Made by a program: the position numbers and the translations under genes. From Rhodanobacter sp. (GTDB lineage Bacteria; Pseudomonadota; Gammaproteobacteria; Xanthomonadales; Rhodanobacteraceae), in the NCBI GenBank assembly GCA_024711345.1, contig JANJTA010000007.1, positions 1 through 64,000 on the forward strand: a stretch of DNA of 64,000 nt, given 5' to 3'. Under the pieces are notes generated by a model. It saw only the letters and a list, made by a program, of their open reading frames with translations, searched no databases and was not told where the DNA came from. Position 1 is the stretch's first letter, and every line of letters starts with the position of its first letter. Shown in pieces: positions 11,389 through 20,925 of the stretch.

Positions 11389-12600
11389 TTACGCCACGGG
11401 AAGTTCGGCGGTCGTTGGGCGCGCGGCACCGACCGGCTCCACCAGGCGGCGCCGCAGCCAGCGCTCGCACGGTTGCGACACCCCGCGCGCCACCAGCGCA
11501 CCGAGTCCCCAGCACAGCAGCAGTGCCGGCGGATACCACAGGAAGCCCAAGGTCACGTCGCCGCCGCTGGCGCGATACAGCCATACCAGCGGAAACACCA
11601 CGAACATATGGCTGAGGTAGACCTCGTAACTCAACCTCCCCCACGAACGCAGCCAGCCCAAACCACGCCACGGACGCGGCGGACGCGCCTGGCAGGCGAT
11701 CAGCAACGACATCGCGGACATCGTCAGCAACAGCATCACGCCGTCGTGCAGCAGCGGCCACAACCAGCGGCCGCCGAGCATCGAGGCCAGCAGGCCGACC
11801 GCGCCGAACACATATAGGGCCCTGGCCTGCCCCGCGGACGGCACCGGCCAGCGCGCCGCCAGCAACGCGCCGATCACCCCGGTGGCGATCGCCGCCATGC
11901 CCGGCAGGTAAGCCTTTTCCTGCCAGATCTCGTTGCCATCCAGCATGGACCGCGTGAACGGCAGCGACAGCGCCAGCAGCGCCAGCATCGGCAGCAGCAC
12001 CGCGCGCCGCCGCGTCAGCAGGCACAGCAGCGGAAAACCGATGTAGAACACTTCCTCGATCGACAGCGACCACAGCACGTCCCAGCTGCCCGGCAGATAG
12101 CCGGTCTGCCCTTCGTACCAGTTCAGGTGCAGGCCAAGCGCGGCAAGGATCGCGTGCGGCAGCGACTGGCCGGCGCGAGTGATCGTGTAATCCGGCACCG
12201 CCAGCAGGTGCAGCACACTGAGCACGGCCACCAGCACCAGCAGGCACGGCACGATGCGGGCGAAGCGCCGCGCGTAGAACGCGCGCAGGTCGATCCGCTC
12301 CAGGCTGCCCCAGCGGCGCAGCGCGTTGCCCGCGATCAGGAAGCCCGAGATCACGAAGAACACGAACACCGCCTCGTAGCCGTTGTAGTTCAGCCGGCTC
12401 AGCAGCCACGTCGGCAGCACCTCGGCCAGGGCGGTCTTTTTCAGCGGAATGCGCAGGCCGATATGGTTGAACACCACCAGCACGATCGCCAGCCCGCGCA
12501 GCAGGTCGATGCCGGGGTTGCGGGCCAAATCGTCGCGCGCGGCCGGTCGGGCTGGTTCCGCTGGCAGCATCCTGGTCACTCGCGCCGGGGGGTGCCGCAT
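11389..12600 (-). CDS. Acyltransferase family 3 (OafA/YrhL-like) membrane protein
   Basis: NPGIDLLRGLAIVLVVFNHIGLRIP, VFVFFVISGFLIAGNALRRWG, FYARRFARIVPCL, LWSLSIEEVFYIGFPLL. Confidence 0.9.
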   Translation of the reverse strand: MRHPPARVTRMLPAEPARPAARDDLARNPGIDLLRGLAIVLVVFNHIGLRIPLKKTALAEVLPTWLLSRLNYNGYEAVFVFFVISGFLIAGNALRRWGSLERIDLRAFYARRFARIVPCLLVLVAVLSVLHLLAVPDYTITRAGQSLPHAILAALGLHLNWYEGQTGYLPGSWDVLWSLSIEEVFYIGFPLLCLLTRRRAVLLPMLALLALSLPFTRSMLDGNEIWQEKAYLPGMAAIATGVIGALLAARWPVPSAGQARALYVFGAVGLLASMLGGRWLWPLLHDGVMLLLTMSAMSLLIACQARPPRPWRGLGWLRSWGRLSYEVYLSHMFVVFPLVWLYRASGGDVTLGFLWYPPALLLCWGLGALVARGVSQPCERWLRRRLVEPVGAARPTTAELPVA

Positions 12601-12663
12601 CATCCGCGATGCACCACGCCGCGGGCAAGCGCATGGGCAGCCGGTGCGCGTCGCTCGTCCCGC

Positions 12664-12785
12664 ACATCCATGCCCGGAAACAGCACTTCGGCATAGCCGA
12701 ACTTGCCGAAGTCGGTGATGCGCGAGGGATCCAGGCGGCCGATCAGATCGGTCGCATTCGTGCCACCACGCGGGTATGGAAGCGC
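12664..12785 (-). pseudogene. Decayed fragment of a peptide deformylase 3' end
   Basis: Minus strand encodes (N)[30 protein letters not shown], matching intact Def (14936-15475) [32 protein letters not shown]; frame is broken inside the HECDH metal motif. Confidence 0.85.
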
Positions 12786-12829
12786 CCGGCGCCGATGCCA
12801 CCGCGAGGCCCGAGGTCGGTCCGCCGCCT

Positions 12830-13312
12830 TCATGCCTGGTCCGGCCGGGCCGATGCCGAGGGCAGGAAGAAGCGGCGCTTGGCCTTGTCCACGGCGCCGA
12901 AACGCCGGTAGAAACGCATGGCCTCCACGTTCCACTCGGGCGTCTGCCATTGGATCTCCCTGCAACCCGCGCGGCCGGCAAAATCCCTCACCGCCTGCAG
13001 CAGCGCGGCGCCGGCGCCGCCGCCGCGGCGGCCGGCGCGCACGAACAGGCAATCCATGTGCAGGAATTCGCCCGCCTGCCAGGTGGAGAACTCCAGCGCG
13101 GCGCTGGCATAGCCGATCAACTCCCCGGCCGCCTCGGCCACCCACGCATGCAGCCGCGCCGGCGTCGAGAACAGCGCCCGCGACAGAGCCTCGGCCTTGC
13201 CCGCGGCGTCATGCGAAGTCTTTTCGTACAGCGCATGTTCGCCGCACAACGCCACCAGCGTGTCCAGGTCATCGGGACGCACGCGGCGTACCACATATTG
13301 GGCCGTGTTCAT
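12830..13312 (-). CDS. GNAT-family N-acetyltransferase
   Basis: YVVRRVRPDDLDTLVALCGEHALYEK..., FVRAGRRGGGAGAALLQAVRDFA acetyl-CoA motif. Confidence 0.88.
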   Translation of the reverse strand: MNTAQYVVRRVRPDDLDTLVALCGEHALYEKTSHDAAGKAEALSRALFSTPARLHAWVAEAAGELIGYASAALEFSTWQAGEFLHMDCLFVRAGRRGGGAGAALLQAVRDFAGRAGCREIQWQTPEWNVEAMRFYRRFGAVDKAKRRFFLPSASARPDQA

Positions 13313-13473
13313 GGCACTCCTGCCCGAGGCATCCTGCTGCGCGCCGAATCGAGCGCGTCCAGCAGCGCAGCGCCGCCCACCGGCGCTTCCCGGCGTGCCT
13401 CCGGGAAATCGGCGGCCCGGCCGGCCGCCGCGCGCAGCGCCGAGCGGGCCTCGTCCGGTCGCGACTCAGTCAT
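13309..13473 (-). CDS. Candidate 54-aa small protein translationally coupled to both neighbours
   Basis: MTESRPDEARSALRAAAGRAADFPEARREAPVGGAALLDALDSARSRMPRAGVP; start overlaps the rhodanese stop, stop overlaps the GNAT start (ATGA). Confidence 0.5.
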   Translation of the reverse strand: MTESRPDEARSALRAAAGRAADFPEARREAPVGGAALLDALDSARSRMPRAGVP

Positions 13474-13873
13474 GGCTGGCGCCCGTCGCCAGTTCGAATC
13501 CCTCATCGATCCAGCCGGTGACCCCGCCGGCCATCAGTTTCACCGGCCGTCCCAGCCGGGCCAGCCGCACGGCGGCGCGTGCCGCGCCGTTGCAGTGGGG
13601 GCCGGCGCAATACACCACGAACAAGGTCGACTCGGGATACTTCGCCAGGCGCGACTCGATGATCTTGCCGTGCGGGATGTTCACCGCGCCGGGTAGGTGC
13701 CCGCGCTCGTAGTGCGCCGGGCTGCGCGCATCCACCAGCACGAAGCCCGGGTTTTGCTGCTGCAGGGCATCGTGAGTGTCCCAGCAATCGGTCTCGAAGG
13801 TGAATTGGCCCTCGAAATGCTGCAGCGCCTGCGCGGACGGTGCGGCGGGGACCTGGGTGACGGCGTTCGACAT
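13466..13873 (-). CDS. Rhodanese-like domain protein
   Basis: FVLVDARSPAHYERGHLPGAVNIPHGKI, FVVYCAGPHCNGAARAAVRLARLGRPVKLMAGGVTGW. Confidence 0.92.
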   Translation of the reverse strand: MSNAVTQVPAAPSAQALQHFEGQFTFETDCWDTHDALQQQNPGFVLVDARSPAHYERGHLPGAVNIPHGKIIESRLAKYPESTLFVVYCAGPHCNGAARAAVRLARLGRPVKLMAGGVTGWIDEGFELATGASHD

Positions 13874-13961
13874 GGCGGTTCCTGGGTGTGGATGGAAGGC
13901 TCATTGTTCGGCGCCGCCAATGTGCGCACAATTGGCAGGAAAGACAGCTTTCGATCAAATC

Positions 13962-14984
13962 ATGCCAACTCGCCGCCATCCCGGAAAACCACGCAATCCG
14001 CTGGTCGCCGCACTGGTCTACGACGGCCTGTGCGGCTTCGAATTCGCCTGCGCCGCCGAGGTCTTCGGCCTGCCGCGGCCGGAGCTGGGGCCGGGTTGGT
14101 ACCACTTCGAGACCTGCGCGGCCGAACGCGGCACGCTGCGCGCGCAGCACGGCTTGCGGGTCGTGGCGGACGCCGCGCTGGAACGGCTGGTGGAAGCCGG
14201 CACCGTCATCATCCCCGGCTGGAAGGACATCGACGCCGCGGTGCCGGTGCGCGTGCTGGAGGCCTTGCGCGCGGCGCATGCACGCGGCGCGCGGCTGCTG
14301 TCGATCTGTTCCGGCTCATTCGTGCTGGCGGCCACCGGCCTGCTCGACGGCCGCCGTGCGACCACCCACTGGCGTTATGCCGAGGCGCTGCAGCGCAGGT
14401 ACCCGCGCATCGCCGTCGACCCGGCCGTGCTGTACGTGGACGAAGGCCAGATCCTCACCTCCGCCGGCAGCGCCGCGGGCCTGGACCTCTGCCTGCACCT
14501 GGTGCGCCGCGACCACGGGCCCGACATCGCCAACCAGGTCGCGCGGCGGCTGGTGATACCACCGCATCGCGACGGCGGCCAGGCGCAGTTCGTCGAGCGG
14601 CCGGTGCGCAAGCGCGAAGCGAGCGCGCTGTCGAAAGTGATCGACACCATGCAGCGCCGGCTGGCCAGCCACCAGCCGATCGCCGAACTGGCGGCGATGG
14701 CGGCGATGAGCGAGCGCAGCTTCATGCGCCGCTTCAAGGAAGCCACCGGCATGAGCCCGGGCGACTGGCTGATTTCGGCGCGCGTGGATCGCGCGCGCGA
14801 ACTGCTGGAGGGTTCCGCGCTGCCCATCGACGCCATCGCCGACGAGTGCGGCTTCGGCAGCCCGATCACCCTGCGCCACCACTTCCGCCGCAAGCTCGGC
14901 ATCAGCCCGAGCGCGTACCGGGCGCGCTTTGCGCGTCACTCGTCGACGGCGGGATCCATGCCGGGGAAAAGCACCTCGGTGTAG
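13962..14984 (+). CDS. GlxA-family AraC-type transcriptional regulator (DJ-1/PfpI domain + HTH)
   Basis: [28 protein letters not shown]-terminal Ara[26 protein letters not shown]... [27 protein letters not shown]. Confidence 0.92.
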   Translation: MPTRRHPGKPRNPLVAALVYDGLCGFEFACAAEVFGLPRPELGPGWYHFETCAAERGTLRAQHGLRVVADAALERLVEAGTVIIPGWKDIDAAVPVRVLEALRAAHARGARLLSICSGSFVLAATGLLDGRRATTHWRYAEALQRRYPRIAVDPAVLYVDEGQILTSAGSAAGLDLCLHLVRRDHGPDIANQVARRLVIPPHRDGGQAQFVERPVRKREASALSKVIDTMQRRLASHQPIAELAAMAAMSERSFMRRFKEATGMSPGDWLISARVDRARELLEGSALPIDAIADECGFGSPITLRHHFRRKLGISPSAYRARFARHSSTAGSMPGKSTSV

Positions 14985-15475
14985 CCGAACTTGCCGAAGT
15001 CGGTGATGCGCGACGGATACAGCCGGCCGATCAGGTGGTCGCATTCGTGCTGCACCACGCGGGCGTGGAAGCCTTCGGCGCGGCGGTCGATCGGCGCGCC
15101 CTGCGGATCGATGCCCTGATAGCGGATCAGCGTGTAACGGTTCACCGCGCCGCGCAGGCCGGGCACCGACAGGCAGCCTTCCCAGCCTTCCTCCATGTCC
15201 TGCGACAGCGGCGTGATCGCCGGGTTGAGCAAAATGGTGCGCGGCACCGCCGGCGCGTCGGGATAGCGCTCGCTGCTGTCGAAGCCGAAGATCACCAGCT
15301 GCAGGTCTACGCCGATCTGCGGCGCGGCCAGGCCGACGCCGCCGGCATCTTGCATGGTGTCGAACATGTCGGCGATCAGCGTATCGAGCTCGGCGCTGCC
15401 CAGCATCGCGGCCGGCACCAGCGGCGCGATGCGCAGCAGACGCGGGTCACCCATCTTGAGGATTTCACGGATCAT
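14936..15475 (-). CDS. def: Peptide deformylase
   Basis: [44 protein letters not shown]. Confidence 0.96.
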   Translation of the reverse strand: MIREILKMGDPRLLRIAPLVPAAMLGSAELDTLIADMFDTMQDAGGVGLAAPQIGVDLQLVIFGFDSSERYPDAPAVPRTILLNPAITPLSQDMEEGWEGCLSVPGLRGAVNRYTLIRYQGIDPQGAPIDRRAEGFHARVVQHECDHLIGRLYPSRITDFGKFGYTEVLFPGMDPAVDE

Positions 15476-15611
15476 GAGGGCCTCGTGGAGGAACGCTGTT
15501 GTCTGTCGAACTGTGGTCGATACGGTCCCGATGCAAGCAGTGCTCTCCGGCGCCCCGACGGCAAAGCGCCGGGCCAAACCTCGTGCCGATGGGTTGAACC
15601 CGCAGGCGGGT

Positions 15612-16406
15612 TCAACCGCCGAACACCTTCTTCAGCAGGTCGCTGGTGCGCGCGGCGGGGTTGTGGCGGATCGACTGCTCCTGCTCGCCGATGGTGGTGA
15701 ACAGGCCGTCCAGCGTCTTTGCCGTCACGTAGTCGTCCAGGTCTAACGCATTGCCGCCCTTGGCCGACTTGCCGCCGCCAAGCGCGCCGAGCACGCCGCC
15801 GAGTTCGCCACCCATGCTGCCGGCGGTGAAGGCCTTGTACTTCTGGGTCACGCCGACGCTGTCGGTGGCCCTGGCCACGATCGGGCGGATGCGCGCGGTC
15901 AACGCCTCGCCGGCAGTGCGGCGGAAGAAGTCGGTGGCCGCATGGTCGCCGCCGGCCAGGATGCCGCGCGCGTCGTCCAGCGTCATCTTGCGGATCGCGT
16001 CGCCGAAGATTTCGGCCACCTGCGGCACCGCCTGCTCCGCCGCGCGGTTCATGCTCAACTCGAACGCGTCCACCTTGGCGCCCTGCCCCAGCTGGCGCGC
16101 CAGCTTGCCGGCCTGCTCGAGCTTGCCCGGCAACGGGATGCGCACCTTGGCGTTGTTCCAGAAGCCGCCCTCGCGGCCGAGGCTGTTGATCGCGTTGGTG
16201 GTGCCCTTGGCCAGGGCCTCCTTGAGGCCGGCGGCGATGTCGCTGCTCGGCAGCTTGCTGCCGGACGGCGAAGTGCCGGGTACCTGCGTCGACTGCCTGA
16301 CCTTGTTCAGCAGGTCCTTGAACTGGCCCGCGCCCGCGGCTGCCAGCGGCAGCGCGGCGACGGTGAGGGCGAGGCCCAGCAAACCACAGCGGACTGCGAT
16401 GCGCAT
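15612..16406 (-). CDS. DUF4197-type exported protein
   Basis: Signal peptide; [45 protein letters not shown]. Confidence 0.85.
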   Translation of the reverse strand: MRIAVRCGLLGLALTVAALPLAAAGAGQFKDLLNKVRQSTQVPGTSPSGSKLPSSDIAAGLKEALAKGTTNAINSLGREGGFWNNAKVRIPLPGKLEQAGKLARQLGQGAKVDAFELSMNRAAEQAVPQVAEIFGDAIRKMTLDDARGILAGGDHAATDFFRRTAGEALTARIRPIVARATDSVGVTQKYKAFTAGSMGGELGGVLGALGGGKSAKGGNALDLDDYVTAKTLDGLFTTIGEQEQSIRHNPAARTSDLLKKVFGG

Positions 16407-16578
16407 GACCGAATTCCTTGTGCCGGCGGGGCAGCCAGTGTAGCGCCGCCGCCTCGTCACGACGTGACGACGCGGACTTCGCTATTCGACCAATGGCTAA
16501 TGCCGATGGACCGGTTTCGGGATTGACCGCCGTGGCCGGCGGGACGAATCTTGGGTCATTGCCCAGGAGAGCCCGCCC

Positions 16579-18654
16579 ATGCAAGCCGCCGTCATGCCCA
16601 AACCCAGCCCGGCCAGCAAGATATTGTGGGTCGCCATCGCCATCGTCGGCGCGTTCTGCCTGGGCGTGGTCGCCCTGCGCCGGGGCGAGCCGATCAACGC
16701 GATCTGGCTGGTCGCCGCGGCGATCGCCATCTTCGTGATCGGCTACCGCTTCTACGGCAAGTTCGTCGAGCACTCGGTGCTGCAGCTCGACCCCAGCCGC
16801 GCGCCGCCCTCGGTGCTGCGCAACGACGGCCTCGACTACGTGCCCACCGACAAGTGGGTGGTGTTCGGCCACCACTTCGCCGCGATCGCCGGCGCCGGCC
16901 CGCTGGTCGGCCCGGTGCTGGCCGCGCAGATGGGCTACCTGCCCGGCACGCTGTGGATCCTGTTCGGCGTGGTGTTCGCCGGCGCGGTGCAGGACTTCAT
17001 GATCCTCGGCCTGTCGCTGCGCCGCGACGCCCGCTCGCTCGGCCACATGCTGCGCGAGGAGCTGGGCCCGGTGCCCGGCCTGGTGGCGATGATCGGCGTG
17101 CTGGTGCTGATGATGATCGTGCTGGCGGTGCTGGCGCTGGTGGTGGTCAAGGCGCTCACGCACAGCCCGTGGGGCACCTTCACCGTGGCTGCCACCATTC
17201 CGATCGCGTTCCTGATGGGCGGCTACATGCGCTGGTTCCGCCCGGGCCGCATCCTGGAGGTGTCGATCATCGGTCTGGTGCTGTTGCTGCTGTCGATCTG
17301 GGCCGGCAAGTTCGTGGCCGACTCGGCCACGTGGGCGCCGATCTTCGACATGGACGCCAAGACGCTGGCCTGGTGGCTGATCGGCTATGGCTTCGTGGCC
17401 TCGGTGCTGCCGGTGTGGCTGCTGCTGGCGCCGCGCGACTACCTGTCCACCTTCCTCAAGATCGGCACCATCGCGCTGCTGGCGCTGGCGATCTTCCTGG
17501 CTGCGCCGACCCTGCAGATGCCGGCGGTGACCAAGTTCATCGACGGCACCGGCCCGGTGTTCGCCGGCAACCTGTTCCCGTTCCTGTTCATCACCATCGC
17601 CTGCGGTGCGGTGTCCGGCTGGCATTCGATCATCGCCTCCGGCACCACGCCCAAGCTGCTCGCCAACGAAGGCCAGGCGCGCATGGTCGGCTACGGCGGC
17701 ATGCTGATGGAGGCGTTCGTGGCCATCATGGCGCTGGTGGCCGCCGCCTCGCTGCACCCGGGCGTGTACTTCGCGATGAATGCGCCGGGCGCGATCATCG
17801 GCACCACCGTGGAGCAGGCCGCCACCACGATCAGCCAGTGGGGCTTCGTGGTGACTCCGGACGAGTTGCTGCGCACCGCCAGCGACATCGGCGAGCAGAG
17901 CATCCTCAGCCGCGCCGGCGGTGCGCCGACGCTGGCGGTGGGCATGGCCCAGCTGCTGCACAACATCATTCCCGGCGAGGGCATGGTGGCGTTCTGGTAC
18001 CACTACGCGATCCTGTTCGAGGCGCTGTTCATCCTCACCACGGTGGACGCCGGCACCCGCGTGGGCCGCTTCATGATCCAGGAGATCGCCGGCCTGATCC
18101 ACAAGCCGCTGCAGGCCACCGAGTCATGGACCGGCAACCTGCTGGCCACCGCGATCTGCGTGGCGCTGTGGGGCTACTTCCTGTACCAGGGCGCGGTCGA
18201 CCCGCTTGGCGGCATCAACACCTTGTGGCCGTTGTTCGGCATCGCCAACCAGATGCTGGCGGCGATCGCGCTGATGCTGGCCACGGTGGTGGTGGTGAAG
18301 CTCAAGCGCGAGCGCTACGTGTGGGTGCCGGGCATCCCGGCGCTGTGGCTGATCGTGTGCACGCTCACCGCCGGCTACGAGAAGCTGGTCGGCCCGATCA
18401 GCTTCACCGCCGCCGCCAACAAGTACGCGGCCGCGATGCAGCAGGGCCAGTTGCTGGCGCCGGCCAAGACCCAGGCGGCAATGCAGCAGATCGTCACCAA
18501 CAACTACGTCGACATGGCGATGACCGGTCTGTTCATGGCGCTGGTGGTGGCGATGGTGATCTTCTGCCTGCGCGCCGTGGTCAGGGGCTGGCAGGCCAAC
18601 CACCCGACCGCGCACGAGGAACCGTACGTGGCGCTGGCCAGCGTGGCCGGCTGA
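16579..18654 (+). CDS. cstA: Carbon starvation protein CstA family pyruvate/peptide transporter
   Basis: RFYGKFVEHSVLQLD, FGHHFAAIAGAGPLVGPVLAAQMGYLPGTLWILFGVVFAGAVQDF. Confidence 0.95.
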   Translation: MQAAVMPKPSPASKILWVAIAIVGAFCLGVVALRRGEPINAIWLVAAAIAIFVIGYRFYGKFVEHSVLQLDPSRAPPSVLRNDGLDYVPTDKWVVFGHHFAAIAGAGPLVGPVLAAQMGYLPGTLWILFGVVFAGAVQDFMILGLSLRRDARSLGHMLREELGPVPGLVAMIGVLVLMMIVLAVLALVVVKALTHSPWGTFTVAATIPIAFLMGGYMRWFRPGRILEVSIIGLVLLLLSIWAGKFVADSATWAPIFDMDAKTLAWWLIGYGFVASVLPVWLLLAPRDYLSTFLKIGTIALLALAIFLAAPTLQMPAVTKFIDGTGPVFAGNLFPFLFITIACGAVSGWHSIIASGTTPKLLANEGQARMVGYGGMLMEAFVAIMALVAAASLHPGVYFAMNAPGAIIGTTVEQAATTISQWGFVVTPDELLRTASDIGEQSILSRAGGAPTLAVGMAQLLHNIIPGEGMVAFWYHYAILFEALFILTTVDAGTRVGRFMIQEIAGLIHKPLQATESWTGNLLATAICVALWGYFLYQGAVDPLGGINTLWPLFGIANQMLAAIALMLATVVVVKLKRERYVWVPGIPALWLIVCTLTAGYEKLVGPISFTAAANKYAAAMQQGQLLAPAKTQAAMQQIVTNNYVDMAMTGLFMALVVAMVIFCLRAVVRGWQANHPTAHEEPYVALASVAG

Positions 18655-18663
18655 GGAGGCGCG

Positions 18664-18858
18664 ATGAACGCAAGCTTCCAATCGGTGCGCAAGTGGGCGG
18701 TGCAGACTGCCCGCCTGTGCTGCGGCGTGCCCGACTACGACGTCTACGTGAAGCACTTGCGCGAGCACCATCCCGAACGTGAGGTGCCGAGCTACGAGGT
18801 GTTCTTCAGAGAGCGGCAGGAGGCACGCTACAAAGGGGGCGGGGGGCGGTGTTGCTGA
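18664..18858 (+). CDS. YbdD/YjiX family small protein (copy 1)
   Basis: MNASFQSVRKWAVQTARLCCGVPDYDVYVKHLREHHPEREVPSYEVFFRERQEARYKGGGGRCC directly downstream of cstA. Confidence 0.95.
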   Translation: MNASFQSVRKWAVQTARLCCGVPDYDVYVKHLREHHPEREVPSYEVFFRERQEARYKGGGGRCC

Positions 18859-19064
18859 ATGGTTGGAAGTCACCAGTACCATCGACGACGAGGAGCAGCC
18901 CTGAGGGCGGACGCGATGGAGCCAGCGCTTGGCTGCTGGCTTGGCGTGAAGCCGACGAACCTCACCTGCGCGCCCACGCGTGGTCTTGACCACGCACGCA
19001 AGGTTCAAAACCATTCGCGGCCGCCGGCATACAGGCCGATCCGCAAAACCCGGGAGGCACCAAC

Positions 19065-19103
19065 GGCCGCGCCAACGTCAAACGGACTGACGTCGGCGCG
19101 GCC
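19065..19103 (-). terminator. Strong hairpin downstream of the PEP-CTERM gene
   Basis: ggccgcgcc-a-acgtca...tgacgt-c-ggcgcggcc stem; 3' U tract is weak. Confidence 0.5.
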
Positions 19104-19127
19104 GCTCGTATCAGCGCAGTATGGAGC

Positions 19128-19994
19128 TCAGTCGCGGAAGCCGTGGCGCCGACGACGCAAGGACTCCAAGCCGAGCAGACCAAGCAGGCCCATCATCAAC
19201 ATCGCCAGGGAGGACGGTTCTGGCACCGACGTGACGGGTGGCGTGACGGTGCCATTTCGGACCTGGAACAGGAACTGTCCCGCTACGCCGTCGTTGGTAC
19301 CGGCGACCAGCGAGTCCGGCCCGCCATCGAGCAAGGCACCGTTGGTGAGCGAACCGGCAAGCTGGGCGTAGGTACCCGCAGGATTGCCCGGCTGACCAGC
19401 GTTATAGCCCGCTGCGGCCGAGATACCGCCAAGCCCGTTCGAGCCGCCACTGGCGTCTCCGGTTTCCCACTGGATCTGGTCGTAGTTGAAGTAGAAGTCG
19501 AAGTCCCCAGCGGCGACATCGGACCGATCGACCATGATCAACTGGAACGTGTTCAGCTTGTCCGTGTGTGCAGCGAAATATCCGACGCCCGGCCAAGTGG
19601 CGCCAAAAGCGGTATGCCCGGCATAGGTGCCGTTGCCCCAGCTGGTCAGACCACTGCCGGCACCACGCGTGTCGACGTCGGCGAAGAACGGGGCAATGAT
19701 CGGCTGGCCGCTATAACCGCTGCCGAGGCCGGAGGGCGTGTAGGTGCCCTGGGGGAAGTTGAACGTGATGTAGCCGTTATTACTCACGTACAGACCCGTG
19801 TAGTTGGTGCCGAAGTAGTTGGCAGTGAACGGCAGGGTGACCAACCCCGAAGCACCGTCGTCGTTGGCGGGGAACGTGTTTGCATTGAATCCGGACGCCA
19901 CGGTACCGGCCCTCGCGGCAGGCGCGACAACGATTGCATATGCAATCGTGGCCAGCATCAGCCAGCTGGTTATCGAAAGAAACTTGGTGAACAT
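19128..19994 (-). CDS. PEP-CTERM sorting domain protein
   Basis: N-terminal signal MFTKFLSITSWLMLATIAYAIVVAPAARA; C-terminus VPEPSSLAMLMMGLLGLLGLESLRRRRHG. Confidence 0.92.
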   Translation of the reverse strand: MFTKFLSITSWLMLATIAYAIVVAPAARAGTVASGFNANTFPANDDGASGLVTLPFTANYFGTNYTGLYVSNNGYITFNFPQGTYTPSGLGSGYSGQPIIAPFFADVDTRGAGSGLTSWGNGTYAGHTAFGATWPGVGYFAAHTDKLNTFQLIMVDRSDVAAGDFDFYFNYDQIQWETGDASGGSNGLGGISAAAGYNAGQPGNPAGTYAQLAGSLTNGALLDGGPDSLVAGTNDGVAGQFLFQVRNGTVTPPVTSVPEPSSLAMLMMGLLGLLGLESLRRRRHGFRD

Positions 19995-20028
19995 GTCGGC
20001 GTTCTCCTTCGTGGGTTTTTCACTCACC

Positions 20029-20044
20029 AGCCAGAACCGTGCCA
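20029..20044 (-). promoter_or_regulatory. Sigma54 (RpoN)-type -24/-12 promoter for the PEP-CTERM gene
   Basis: Minus strand TGGCACGGTTCTGGCT: exact GG-N10-GC spacing, consensus TGGCACG; followed by AAGGAG SD upstream of the start at 19994. Confidence 0.72.
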
Positions 20045-20328
20045 TTGATATAACAAATTAAATCCATTGAGTTTTAACTCCCACGTTCACCGCGCACCGT
20101 GTCAATTGTGTAAAGTTTTCCGGCGCTGAAACAAAGCAAGTTCAGCAACTTCGGCCCGCGCTCCGTGCCGCGGCCAACCCCTTCGGCAAAATCCCCGGGA
20201 TCGAAGGTTCCTGACTTCCGGACATTGCTGGTGCCAGTCAGCTCCGGCCATTGCTCTCGCCAAGCCACCTTCGGCCCCGAGCAGCAAAAAGGGAGTGGCA
20301 GAGCAAGAGCAGCAACGAGGTCACCAGG

Positions 20329-20662
20329 ATGCTGGCCACCGCGGCGGTGGTGAAACCGGAACACGAGCGCTATATGCTGGTGCCGGGAATCCCGGCGATC
20401 TGGCTGATCGTGTGCAGGCTCACCGACGGGTAGGCAAAGCTCTGCGGTCCGACCAGCTGCTGGCGCCGACCAGATCGACGGCGGAGATGCAGCGAATCGT
20501 CATCAACAACTACGTGGATACGATGACGATCGGTCTGTTCATCGTGACGCTGGTGCTGTTCTGCCTGCACACGCTGGTCAATGCGCGGCAAACCAACCAC
20601 CCCACCGCGCAACGAAGAACCGTATGCGGCGCCGGGCAGCGGGCTCGGCCGAGGACGACGCG
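20329..20662 (+). pseudogene. Decayed 3' fragment of cstA (second copy)
   Basis: MLATAAVVKPEHERYMLVPGIPAIWLIVCRLTDG then, in another frame, LLAPTRSTAEMQRIVINNYVDTMTIGLF...LFCLHTLV; collinear with the CstA C-terminus; frameshifts and deletion. Confidence 0.9.
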
Positions 20663-20857
20663 ATGAACGCAATCCTGCAGTCCGTGCGCAAGTGGGCGGT
20701 GCAAACTGCCCGCCTGTGCTGCGGCATACCTGATTACGACGTGTACGTGAAGCACCTGCGCGAACACCATCCTGAACGCAAGGTGCCAAGCTACGAGGAG
20801 TTCTTTCGCGAACGGCAGGAAGCCCGCTACAAGGGCGGCGGCGGGCGCTGCTGCTGA
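20663..20857 (+). CDS. YbdD/YjiX family small protein (copy 2)
   Basis: MNAILQSVRKWAVQTARLCCGIPDYDVYVKHLREHHPERKVPSYEEFFRERQEARYKGGGGRCC; 59/64 identical to copy 1 by direct count. Confidence 0.92.
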   Translation: MNAILQSVRKWAVQTARLCCGIPDYDVYVKHLREHHPERKVPSYEEFFRERQEARYKGGGGRCC

Positions 20858-20925
20858 ATACCCGAAGGCCATTGTCCTTCGGCGCCGTGGCGAGAGCGCG
20901 GGACCGCACTCCACCCGAACACTGC

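Noticed and set aside
20045-20250. Longer N-terminus for the PEP-CTERM protein (start at 20045)
   Set aside because: That start overlaps the sigma54 promoter motif; 19994 has a good SD and begins a signal peptide.
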